Of a DNA stretch of 23,542 nt, positions 8,978-18,700 are shown piece after piece (position 1 is the first letter of the stretch; the number at the start of each line of letters is the position of its first letter). The position numbers were made by a program, and so were the translations under genes. The stretch lies in assembly GCA_001632435.1 (NCBI GenBank), contig KV424165.1, positions 3,080-26,621 of the forward strand. The letters run 5' to 3'. This DNA is from Calocera cornea HHB12733 (lineage: Eukaryota > Basidiomycota > Dacrymycetes > Dacrymycetales > Dacrymycetaceae). A model generated the notes under the pieces. It did not search any database and was not told the origin of the DNA. It was given only the letters and a program-made list of their open reading frames with translations.

Positions 8978-10586
8978 ATGCTCGCCTGGCTCGCCCGGCT
9001 CTTCAACAGCACCAGCATGTTCCGCGGCGACACCCAGCTCGAGCTCATCGCCGTCCTCGCCAACTCGGGCGAGGACATCCGCCAGGCCACAAAGGCAATC
9101 AGGATATACATCGAGTCCAAGCTCCGCAAGAACCGCTCGGAGGAGTACGTGCACCAGAAGCTGCAGGACATCGAGGTGCGCCCGCAGCCCCTTTCCCCTG
9201 TCCCACAGTGCGCAGCATGCGCTGACAGGAGCACAGAACAGGTACAAATTCGACACCGCACTGCACGAGGCGTTCCACGTCGCCCGCGCTCAAACAGGGC
9301 TCCAGAGGAGCACCGTCCTTCCCCCCGCCCGGCGCGTGAGGCGCGACTCGTTCGGGCTCGAGCGGCGCACATCGCTGGAGCACGACTCGGACAGCCCGCG
9401 CCGGGCGCCCATCCCGCTCCCCACAGAACCCAGCCGGCGACCAACACTCCCCCTCCAAGCGGAAGCGAGCCGCCAGCCCACGCAGCCCCAGGCCGGCCCT
9501 AGCGCCCACCCGCCCCAGCCTACCCCTCCCGAGCCTAACCGGGCAGAGCTCCCCCAGCCTACCTACCCCGTCTACCCCTCCCAGCTCGACACCCCCCGGA
9601 GCTTCCCCCCCCCCGCACCTCAACCGCAGCGCCGCCCTTCCCTCCTCGACACACCCCGGAGCTTCCCCGCCTCCTCCGCCCCGGCCATCACCGCCTACAC
9701 ACACACACCCAACCCGTCCAGCTCATCATCAATAATGGACACACCGCGGAGCTTCAGCACCGCCACGCCCGCGCTGACGTACCGCTCCTCTCTCCCACCC
9801 TCAACCGCGGGCAGCCCCAACTTCCCCCCGCAGCAGCAGCAGCAGGAGGCGGAGAGGTTCCACAAGTTCTCCGCGCTCATGAAGTCGGGCGAGAGGCAGG
9901 GGTCGGGCTCCTCGGGCGAGGGGAGGGGCTTGGAGCTCCAGGCCGGGCCGTCCAGGGGCGCATACTCGCCGTACGCGTACCCGCAAGAGTACCCGCGCGA
10001 AACGGGGGAGAGCGCCCCGTACATGCCCACCACCAGCACGCCATACACCGCCGTGCCTTCCTCCTCCCACACACGCCGGCGGACGTCAAACACCTCCGGC
10101 TCAGGTTCAGGTACAGCCCAGCACAACCCTGCATCCAGCTACCCGCCGAGCTTGGACCTCGGCCCCGCGGCCGTCCCGCTGGACCAGAGCGCGCCCAGGA
10201 CTCTCAGCGTTCCCAAAGCGGCCACTCCCCGCTCGCTCATGGGCCCGCCCGCCTCCGGCTCCGGCTCCGGCCTGGGCGCCTTCGGCCCGGGGCGGAGCCC
10301 CTCACCCAGCACGGCGAGCAGGGGCAGCCCGGGCCCGGGCGGGCACTCCTTCGGCCCCCGCCCGGCACCACCACGGCCCCTCCCCACCCCCCCGCGCGGA
10401 GCGAACGCCCAGCCCAACCCGGAGCTCTCACCCATTACGCCCATCTCCCCGCTTGTGCTGGGCGTGGGGAGCACTTTTCCTGGACCGCCACCGCCCCCAC
10501 CGCCTGCGGCGCCGATGAGGCACCCGACTGGGGCGGAATGGACGATCTCCCCGGAGGAGGAGGTGTACAGGAGAGCAAACTACTGA
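8978..10586 (+). CDS. Copy B: Ser/Pro-rich protein with conserved N-terminal module
   Basis: Exons are 8978-9175 and 9237-10586, stop TGA, giving 515 residues (502 if ATG 9017 is used). The 61-nt intron is phase 0 with a GTGCGC donor, CTGAC branch and CACAG acceptor, at the same codon position as in copies A and C. The module (about 14-105) runs from FRGDTQLELIAVLANSGED through KLQDIE, then LHEAFHVAR and TGLQRSTVLPPARRVR. The remaining 400 residues are disordered and Pro/Ser-rich: three copies of a DTPRSF motif (9585-9608, 9645-9668, 9735-9758), a Gln5 run, a Tyr-rich YSPYAYPQEYP stretch, HSFGPRPAPP (from residue 436) followed by SPITPISPLVLG, and a Pro7 run. The HSFGPRP plus SPI/PL pair is shared with copy A despite poor similarity elsewhere. 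The module is helix-like and no catalytic motif is seen. Family and function are not recognised. Confidence 0.75.
9585..9758 (+). repeat. Three DTPRSF motif repeats inside copy B
   Basis: Three 24-nt units at 9585, 9645 and 9735 encode LDTPRSFP, LDTPRSFP and MDTPRSFS. The spacing is 60 and then 90 nt, so the frame is kept. A Thr-Pro followed by Arg-Ser could be a phosphorylation or docking motif, which is an inference. Confidence 0.8.
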
Positions 10587-11358
10587 AATTCGCTTTGAGG
10601 GCCCGAAGACCTCGACCTCGACCTCGGCCTATGTCCCAAGTGAGACAGCCTTCAAATTCCAACGCCATCGAATCAAGCTCTTGACGAACGACCAACCTAG
10701 CCGTAATCAACTCTATGGCAGCTCACTTGGAGAGTGGCCTGCGCATCAGCTGGAACGGGCCTTGGCCACCCGGCAATTCGGAAGGCAATTGAAGCCTTAT
10801 CGTCAGCCTCAAAGTCACGCAGCACGGACTGCCCTCTTTTCCTAATGTTCCACATGTTTCGCGCCAGCGCTCGTGCCCAATCAAGCGCGGAAGGGGCCAT
10901 CACGCTTCGTTATACTCCAGTCTCCTGTCTCCTGTACCAAGATGCCCCTCGGCAATGTTCACATTAGAGACAATGATTTATTCACCGGGCTAGTTGATAC
11001 CATAGATCAGGCTGCGGTGAAGAATGAAATTGGGTTGTACGTATTCTCCATCTCGCTGTGTACATCGGCCCTGAACGGCTGCTCTACTCGAATCAGTGTC
11101 GTTCTGATTACGATGAATCGACCTCGTTGTGAAGTGGTTGTTTGGTGAGAAGCGGCAACTCCTCTCCAGGGACCGCGGGAGCAATCATCGTGCTTGTGTG
11201 CTTCCGCAGGGGACGCAGCGTAATCCCGGCAATCCGGTCACCGTAGCCTGCACAGGTCGGCGGTCCTCATCCCCACACCGCGCATATACGACGCCCCCTG
11301 CCTCTCCCCCTCCCCCTCCCAGCGACAGCCACATATCCACCAGCTTGCCAGCCTCTGA
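10587..11358. other. Intergenic between copy B and VPS26
   Basis: About 770 bases, holding the 3' UTR of copy B (with a CTCGAC triplet repeat near 10608-10626) and the promoter and 5' UTR of VPS26. A CATATA sequence near 11282 is a weak TATA candidate. No credible gene is seen. Confidence 0.5.
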
Positions 11359-12544
11359 ATGGCCTCCTACTTCGGCTTCGCCACACCGGTCGACATCGAC
11401 ATCCGCCTGGTGGGCGAGGAGGAGCGCAAGACCGTCGAGGTCAAGCAGGACAAGGAGCGAAAGGAGACGTGCCCCGTTTACTACGACGGGGAGAGCGTGA
11501 CGGGGCAGGTCACCGTCCGCGTACGGGACGGCAAGAAGCTCCAGCACGATGGCATCAAGATCGAGTTTGTCGGCAGCATTGGTGCGTCTCCCAATCGCCA
11601 TTGATGTCTCCGCTGCGCAGGTTATTCATACGCTATCGTAGAGCTCTTCTATGATCGCGGAAACCACTCCGAGTTCTTGTCTATGGCTTCCGAGCTCGCA
11701 GCACCGGGGGAGATGCGGCAGGCGCAGACGTTCGACTTCAACTTCAAGAATGTCGAGAAGCAGTACGAGTCGTACCAGGGGATCAATGTCAAGCTACGGT
11801 GCGCTTAGCTTTCCACACAACATCACCCGGATTGCTGAATTTTTGCGTACAGATACTACATACGAGTGACAATCTCGCGCCGGCTTGCGGACGTGGTCAA
11901 GGAGAAGGAACTGTGGGTGCACAGCTATCGCATGCCGCCAGACTCGAACAACTCGATCAAGATGGAGGTCGGGATCGAGGACTGCCTCCACATCGAATTC
12001 GAGTACAACAAATCAAAGTGCGCCATATTATCATCTTGTTGTACTTGCACTGACCAGCTCATAGATATCATCTCAAAGACGTGATCGTGGGCAAGATCTA
12101 CTTCCTCCTTGTGCGCATCAAGATAAAGCACATGGAGCTCTCCATCATTCGCCGTGAGACGACGGGTGCAGCACCGAATCAGTACAACGAGAGCGAGACG
12201 ATCACAAAGTTCGAGATCATGGACGGCGCGCCTGTGCGAGGTGCGTCTCTCCCTACTTCTTAGCCCAGCAATTGGTGTGCTGATCATCGCGGCAGGAGAG
12301 ACGATCCCGATCCGGCTCTTCTTGGGCGGATTCGAGCTGACCCCGACGTTCCGTGACGTCAACAAGAAATTCTCGACGCGCTACTATCTCAACCTCGTCC
12401 TTGTCGACGAGGAGAACCGGCGGTACTTCAAGCAGCAGGAGATTACGGTGTTCAGGATACCAGAGGTGCGTAGTGCTACAATCCGGATTCCAAACTTCCT
12501 ATTCCTAGGTATACATTGTCCAAGATGAGACGCTGACTGGATGA
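11359..12544 (+). CDS. VPS26: Retromer subunit VPS26
   Basis: Exons are 11359-11581, 11642-11798, 11853-12017, 12065-12240 and 12296-12465, plus a tiny last exon. Introns are 60, 54, 47 and 55 nt and all join in frame, giving 297 residues before the last exon. VPS26 is the arrestin-fold subunit that binds VPS35 in retromer, which recycles cargo from endosomes to the trans-Golgi. Diagnostic stretches are YYDGESVTGQV, GIKIEFVGSIELFYD, NNSIKMEVGIEDCLHIEFEY, GKIYFLLVRIKIKHMEL and FKQQEITVFRIPE. The Ile-Met pair needed for VPS35 binding in mammals is present (I233-M234 in EIMDGAPVR). The last exon is uncertain: acceptor 12508 gives a stop at 12544, acceptor 12549 (good CTGAC branch) a stop at 12555, and no splicing a stop at 12528. 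Length is close to the animal protein (327). Orthology is near certain. Confidence 0.95.
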
Positions 12545-12555
12545 AATAGAACTAG

Positions 12556-12857
12556 CCGTTATCGACCAGGATGGGTATTGGGTGTAGAATGGAGATGAGG
12601 TGGCGTGGGGAGGTTGTACATAGTTGTTGTGGTTCCCTCTGACACGTGTTGTCGTCGGTTGTATATGCTCCATCATATACCCTTGGTTGAGAGCACTTCT
12701 CGTGTCCCGTGTGATATGGCATTTGCCGTTTTTGAGGTGGACTGCTTGCATATGTCGATGTGATGTATTCTGCTTCTGATGTCAGTCCTACGCTTGCAGT
12801 AGAACGTGGAGTCACATACCAGCGATTGTCCTGCGCTCTCTGCCACGAACCCATTTC
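12556..12857. other. 3' intergenic between convergent genes
   Basis: About 300 bases between VPS26 and the minus-strand small membrane protein gene. It is expected to hold both 3' UTRs. No gene or clear hairpin terminator is seen. Confidence 0.5.
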
Positions 12858-13112
12858 TCAAATCACCTTCAGCGTGATCAACCCCGAGATCAAGCTCAGC
12901 AGCACCACCGCGCCAAAGCTAACACCAATGAACAGGAGCTCCTCCCGGCTGAAACGCTCCATCCCTTCCCCTTTCTCGATTCCAGGGTCCAGCACATCCG
13001 GGTCATAAGTGCCTGTGGAGGAGGTATGCATATCCATGCGCTGGAGCTCGATAGATGCGCGTGGGGACGAGGTGGGGAGCGGGAGATGAGGTGGGAGCGG
13101 TATGGCGGACAT
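12858..13112 (-). CDS. Small single-pass (tail-anchored type) membrane protein
   Basis: Minus-strand frame of 84 residues from ATG 13112 to TGA 12858. Residues 1-57 are polar and Pro/Ser-rich (MSAIPLPPHLPLPTSS) with an acidic stretch TYDPDVLDPG. Residues about 59-81 form one hydrophobic helix, LLFIGVSFGAVVLLSLISGL, followed by a very short C-terminal end (ITLKVI). With no N-terminal signal peptide and the helix at the extreme C-terminus, the layout is that of a tail-anchored protein, probably facing the cytosol from the ER, mitochondrial or another membrane (inferred). The frame is open upstream to 13487, but that part looks like 5' UTR. A splice donor at the Lys-Val codons near 12864 would add unseen residues. 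I do not recognise a family. Confidence 0.6.
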   Translation of the reverse strand: MSAIPLPPHLPLPTSSPRASIELQRMDMHTSSTGTYDPDVLDPGIEKGEGMERFSREELLFIGVSFGAVVLLSLISGLITLKVI

Positions 13113-13627
13113 GCTGGCGCGATTCTGACTGGTGCGGAACGTCGTTGTAATGTGATTCTGGGCAGAAACGTACGACCGAGGCCGAAGATAAGCAGGTGTT
13201 ATTGCCTGCTCATTGTAGACGGCAGGCTCCCACCGAAGCTCTGCGAAAGGTGAAAGTACGGTGTGGGGAGGCAGGAGGTGGAGTGCGGAGAGTGTGCGGC
13301 TGGCCTGCTGCTGAATGGAGGCGAATGGAGGCGATCTCGATGGGGACCAATCAGAAGGGGCCGGTTTGTGCGGAAGTACGGGGCCGAGAACAGGCACGAA
13401 CCGAATGCCCAATTGAAGTATAGGCAGACTGATTGCAGTGTTTTGACATTTCTGCTGTGGAAGTTCAAAGAGGAGCAGGCTGGTCAAGGAGTAATCTGGG
13501 TGCCGATGAGCCGGCTACCATCTCGACTTCCAGTAGTTACGGTTGCGGTCTTAGGAAAAGAAATGGCTACGTGCTCTACACCCTGACTTACAGTATACAA
13601 GCATTTGTGCATCTCAGCACATTCGTT
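13113..13627. other. Upstream region of the small membrane protein gene
   Basis: About 500 bases, still with normal CpG content at first and becoming AT-richer and CpG-poor towards 13600. It should contain the promoter of the minus-strand gene. No TATA box or other gene was identified. Confidence 0.4.
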
Positions 13628-14025
13628 CTATATGAATATCAGCAAGCAGGTGCGCGGATATTGGCAGTGTGAGCTCACAAGGAAGCAGGTAAATATAAGA
13701 ACCCAGAAAGTTGTGTGGAAGGACACATCAAGCTCCGGCAACGTGTATAAGTCCATCAGCTTACGGCCCAGCATGGACCAGAAGTTGCAGAGCATCCATG
13801 CAAGGATGGAGTTGAAGTTGATCACATAGGACAACAGATGAAGCTCTGGTCCAGTATGCCCTTTGGCAAGCAGGCCTTTGCCAATCTTCTCCAAGCTTAT
13901 CTTGCTGGGCTTCTTGAAATTCAGTGCTTCCGGATTCTTGGGTAAGGTGGTGTTTGTGGCTCTCGAAGGGTTTTCTAGCAGAGCCCAATGGGAAAGCCAG
14001 CCATAGAGATCATTCCAGCCAATTA

Positions 14026-14050
14026 CAGTGGCGCTCAAAACTTTTGCACA
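14026..14050 (+). repeat. Left terminal inverted repeat of the Tc1 element
   Basis: 25 bases that match the reverse complement of 15397-15421 exactly. Similarity continues imperfectly after a two-base offset (GATG shared). Directly preceded by the TA target duplicate. Confidence 0.95.
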
Positions 14051-14322
14051 CAGATGACCCTGACTATGTCTAATGTAAGTCATGGTTGCGTCTCACCAAA
14101 TCTCAATAGTCTCTTAATAGACATCGTTATTTACCTGTCAAAGACCATGTGACTGAAATTTGAATACTGATTGTGAGAGAAAATTAGGAGGAAACGTGAC
14201 TTTGAGTGCACGGACCCATGCCAGAACTGATTGCAGAGCCTGACCCTATCACTTGCCTGCTTGCTCTGTCCATAAAGCCCTGCCTCTCTGCCCCAATACT
14301 GCTCTATCCACATCTTCCCCTC

Positions 14323-15381
14323 ATGCCTGAGGTTCCCCAGACTCCTCAGCAGGACCACAAGCCCTACAGCAAGCTTACCCAAACCCGTTGAGCTCAAGGA
14401 ATTGCCTACCATGAAGCAGGCATGGACTTGGTTGAGATTGGCCTAAAGATTGACTGTCATTCTTCCACCGTGCGTCGAAACATTGTGAAATACAAAGATG
14501 CTGAATCCTTCTATTAGACAATACCACAGCCTGGTTGCCCTTGTGCCATCCATGAGGATTGGTATCCAATCATGGAGGAGTACTTTGATACTGGCAAGGC
14601 ATGCAACGGTGAAGATCTTTGATGCCAGCTCTTCCAGGATGTCTCATCTGCAACAATGTGCTGGACCCTCTGCCAAATTGGGCTCTTTGGTTGAATCTGC
14701 CATGAGAAGCCATGGCTATCTGAGAAGACAGTCAATATCCGGCTGTCCTGGGGCACTGAGTATTCCAAGTGGACTTGGGGCTACTGGGACAACATGATCT
14801 TCTCAGATGAGTCAAAGTTCAACCTGTTTGGATTGGATGGACACCTGTACTGCCGCCGTTGACCTGGAGAAGAACTGCTTCCTCACAACGTCATCAAGGT
14901 TGTCAAGCATGGTGGGGGCTCAGTAATGGTCTGGGGCTGCATCACACCCTGGGGTACTGGCCGTCTGCACAGAATTGAAGGACAAATCAGCTCGGTTGAC
15001 TACATCAAAATTCTGAAAGGGGCATACTGTGACACCCTCCAAGACTATGGCGTGGACCACATCTCTGTGTGGTTCCAGCAGGACAATGCACCCATCCACA
15101 AGTTGAAGGCCACCCTCCGCTACTTCCAGGAGGCCGGTATTGATGTCTTGCCATGGCCTTCATATTTACCAGACATGAACATCATCAAGAACACCTGGCA
15201 TGAACTTGACCGCCGTTTCCGAGCTCGAGACCCACTCCCGACCAACAAAGACCAGCTTTGGGAAGTGCTGCAGGAGGAGTGGAAAGGACTGAGTATTAGT
15301 TATGTAGAAAGCTTGTACGACTCGTTGCCTCAGAGGCTTGCAGCACTTGTAGAGGCGAAGGGGTCGTACATGAAGTACTAA
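14323..15381 (+). pseudogene. Tc1-type DD34E transposase, inactivated by substitutions
   Basis: One frame of 353 codons (ATG 14323, TAA 15379-15381) covers the whole protein without any indel. It has stops at 14389, 14515, 14620, 14692 and 14860 (codons 23, 65, 100, 124, 180). Recognisable parts are the N-terminal helix-turn-helix (GIAYHEAGMDLVEIGLKID, then STVRRNIVKYKD), EKPWLSEKTVNIRLSW, the first Asp in FSDESKFNLFG (codon 162), HGGGSVMVWGCIT, the second Asp in QQDNAPIH (codon 254), and NIIKNTWHELDRRF. The family has Glu in the last motif (IENTW), but here codon 289 is Lys, exactly 34 residues after the second Asp. Length matches Tc1 transposases (about 340-350). Four of the five stops are TGA. 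It cannot make an active enzyme as it stands. Confidence 0.93.
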
Positions 15382-15396
15382 TGTCAGTCGCGCATC

Positions 15397-15421
15397 TGTG
15401 CAAAAGTTTTGAGCGCCACTG
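15397..15421 (-). repeat. Right terminal inverted repeat of the Tc1 element
   Basis: Exact reverse complement of the left 25-bp repeat, followed by TA at 15422-15423. The transposase stop lies 15 bases upstream of it. Confidence 0.95.
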
Positions 15422-15777
15422 TAAGACCTTGCTTGAAAGTGGCCTTCCAAATGCCTCCAGAACGCAGCCTTCTATCACATCCAGAAGACCGGGGGGGAGA
15501 GCCTGCCCCAGAACCTCGAACAGCCACTTTATAAGCCGCTAGAGACAGATGAGTGACAACATCAAGTACATAGTCCTGATCTTACACACCCATATCCACC
15601 TGCCAGTGCCATGTTGAGAAAACAAGTGTGCTGGAGAGCTGAGATGCTGTGGCTTGAGCAGCGGGCCCCACTTGGTACTTTGCAGCAACCGCTCTAGACA
15701 TAATCCCACCACACATATGGTATCTTGGAGTTAGTCATTGGATATGACCATTTGGTATAAAGTTGCTTGGTAGAAAG

Positions 15778-18700
15778 CTAAGAGAATACAAATCACCCAG
15801 TCAGTGTAATAGTGGACACAGTAGTCAGAGTGCACTATTAATCTTGAGCCTTCACGCAGAAGCATTGGTCAGGGTCTTAGTTTGTCTAGCTGGTACTGTC
15901 ATGCCAGCACTGGGCATGAGTAATACACTTTGTTTTACTCTGCCTGCTCTGGTTGGAATGAAGCATGGATCATAAGCACTATATAACACTACAGGCAAGT
16001 CTATATGCCATGATGTCTGTGCTTTGGGAACACGGCATAGCTTGGCAAGACACTGTCAGAGCGGTGAAGTAAGGTGTTGTGTCCAATCACCATGGCAGAT
16101 CCCCCCACCTACTATAGTACTATGCTGAGGATACCTTCTTCTTTTCCTCAAGCCATGCGGCAAGCTCATCTAATCTCCTCCCCATCACCTTGGAAGCCCA
16201 AAGCCTTTGCTGCTCATCAAGCCCACGTTGTGCATCAGCAAGCTGCACCATTGCGTGCCTTACTATCAGGGGACACCAACTTTGCCCCAACTTCGGCTAT
16301 GATCAGCAGGTTCACAGGTATTTGGCTACTTTTGACTTCTTTGGCTCTCAGATGACATCTTTGGTCTACCAAATACCAACTTCGGATACCTCGGCACAGG
16401 ATTAGGTAAGGGTAAGCAAGGCTGTGACCCTTTGGCTGTGCGGGGCAGTACTTGGCTGTGTTTGGATAAGTAATGCTGTGGTTGGCAGTGCTTCAGGCAG
16501 TGTCGGGTCTCACTTTGGAGTGCTCGGGAGAAGCTGAGGCTATGTTCACTCTTTTTGTATATAACCTTTGGTACCTTTGGTAGCTTCTCCTTAGATCTGA
16601 TCTCTGAGGAATCTCCATAGTCTTGTGAGAAAGCCTGGTCATCACATCCATCCTCCCGCTCCGAACTCCCGAACTCTCTCTGAGCTCTGCTTGCTTCATC
16701 CAAACTACCTTTCATGTCCCACGTATCTCCTAGTTGGACTTACAAAGGGTACAATTGGTTGGTTATTGGATACTGTCAGCCACGACCTCTCCCGAATCCC
16801 TCATCTTGGGTCTCTTTGACTCAGTCGGGTTTAGTCGGCAGCCTTGCTAGACTGTGTGCCCTCACATGCATCCAACTTTGGGGTACAGCGCTAGCAAGCT
16901 TGTTGTCCAGCTCATCTCTGTCACTATTGTAGCCAGAGAGACCGGTGACTGGGTCACCCAATTGCCTTTCGTTGGTGTTGTTGGCGAGTGGGTTCAGCCA
17001 ACGTGCTACCCAGTTGAGGACTTGCTCCATTGTGGGTATGGGAAACCCCTTGGTTGGTTTTGTTGCCAGAAAGGACCTTATGCTGGGTCTGGCATCAAAG
17101 TGCCTGACTTGTACTGAGGCACAAACATCAGCTGCGGTTATCATCTTCATACACATGAGATAACTGACCAGCACATAAGAACTTGGTGCGAAAGGTCACT
17201 AGTGCCTTCTTTGATGTCCATGCAAACAGGCAGCTATGCCCTCTTTACCAAATACAGTATTCCAATAAGTCAATCATGACAGTATACCCACCCATCTGCA
17301 GGACATGTCTGAGCATCAAACCCCATCTCCACCAGCAGCAGCAAAAACACCCAGTGACAATCTGTGCACCAGTTAGTCCACACTGGAACCTCATTTGTAA
17401 AGGCAAAGCTCACTTCAATCATAGAAGAATACCCATGCAAGCCAACCGTTACTGCCTTGAAGTGCTTTATGTTAGCGCAAGTGGGCAGGTTTCGATCATC
17501 AAAGCATTCTGGACTGTAATCTCAGTAGTGCTGTGCCGCAGTTGCGCTCTTGGCAGGTCCAAGAAGTTACCAAAGGTATTGCTGGCATGCTTTCTCTCAT
17601 CCAGTGGGTGTTGTCACAGGGCCAGGGATAGCTTCTGCAAGAAGTTCACTCAGTTCCGGTAAACTGTTGCTGCCGTCTTTGGAGCCTTCCATATATTTGC
17701 CTGCAGACTCATACTTGGCCCCACCACCTTTGTCGTGTCTGCTGGATGGGGCTCCGTGGCTCCATTGAGGATTGTCATCTCTACCAGACTCTGAAGAAGA
17801 TCGATGTCCATGAATAGCTTGCAACAATGTGTGAATGCTCATTGCCTTATGGCAGGTGTTGGGCATGGGCCCTGCTGGCATCTCTGGCACAAACAATCTC
17901 TGATGCAATGGCTTAAGTGGCATGACATGCTACCAGCAAAAGGCATAGCATACCTGACAAGACAATATCTCCCCCTTCATGTGTGATCCACTTGCCCTCA
18001 ACTGTGCTGAATACTGTATGGGCTCGTCACTCTCTGCAAATTGTCACTCCTCTTTGTCACTGTGGTACTGTGGACCACTTGCTTGCGCGGGTGTTCTTGG
18101 CGCATGTGTAGCATTGGCTGCAAGCAAATCAGGAAGCACCTTGCAAAGGCGGCTCAGCATGGGGCATACAATATCTGCGTAAGTGACTCATAATGTAAAC
18201 ACTGCCTCTCAGAATGTGACCAGTTTGCGCAAACCCCTGAGGTGTTTTTTGGTGTTTCATTGCGTGCTTGATGGTGGAGGGTGGTGATTGATGTTTTATG
18301 TTTCTTCAAAAATAGGTGGGGGAGAATAAGGTGTTCTTGTGTGTAATAGAGCAATATGGGGATGAAGAAGCGTAGAATGTTGTTGTGAGGGATTGTAATG
18401 ACAACAAACAAAAGGGTTGCGTTGTTGGCACCATCAAGGGGAGCGGTGTCAGGGCCAGAAGCAGAATGCATACCGTCCTGGGCTTGTTGTCACCAACCTC
18501 TCCTCTCCGTCTCCACCAAATGGCTGCCAAACATCAATCTGCATCTGGCGCCAACATCATACCATTTTCCCCCAGCCAACAGAAATTGTTGCAGGGGTTG
18601 TACGCCCAGGACCACCCAGCAGCCTGTGCTTCCTGATTGGCACATTGGGCATGTGCATATCCTGCCAAACATGCACCAGCCTGGTAAATACTCTTGCTTG

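Larger units (their letters stand above)
14026..15421 (+). mobile_element. Complete but dead Tc1/mariner element, 1396 bp
   Basis: It is bounded by 25-bp perfect terminal inverted repeats starting CAGTGGCGCTCAAAAC, and flanked on both sides by the dinucleotide TA (14024-14025 and 15422-15423), the target duplication typical of Tc1/mariner. It contains one full-length transposase frame (14323-15381) with five stops and a changed catalytic residue. The ends look intact, so it could in principle be moved by a transposase from elsewhere. It sits inside an older minus-strand exon. Confidence 0.93.
13628..15777 (-). pseudogene. Decayed minus-strand gene split by a Tc1 insertion
   Basis: Minus strand. 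A TAG acceptor at 15778 opens an exon 15777-15586 (frame LSTKQLYTKWSYPMTN..., ending NMALAGGYGC) with one in-frame TAG at 15694-15696. A 47-nt intron (15539-15585, donor GTAAGA, acceptor CTAG) follows. The next exon starts RLIKWLFEVLGQALPPGLLD and runs to ...LSSKVL at the TA (15422) flanking the transposon. If the 1396-bp transposon and one TA are removed, the frame continues as IGWNDLYGWLSHWALLEN and stays open to 13628. Together this gives about 230 residues broken by one stop. The true 3' end may lie before 13628, and a first exon upstream was not established. No domain is recognised. Confidence 0.55.

Noticed and set aside
8967..9236. Copy B as one uninterrupted 539-codon frame from 8967
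   Set aside because: In that frame the first 90 codons are Ser/Arg-rich noise. The frame beginning at 8978 holds the conserved module and joins the rest through a clear 61-nt intron.
13113..13487. N-terminal extension of the small membrane protein to 209 residues
   Set aside because: The added stretch looks like translated 5' UTR. The Met at 13112 gives a compact protein, and no conserved pattern supports the longer form.
16300..16760. Possible solo LTR with a TATATAA at about 16556 and TTGG-rich sequence
   Set aside because: I could not find matching TG...CA ends, a second copy, a primer site or a target duplication.
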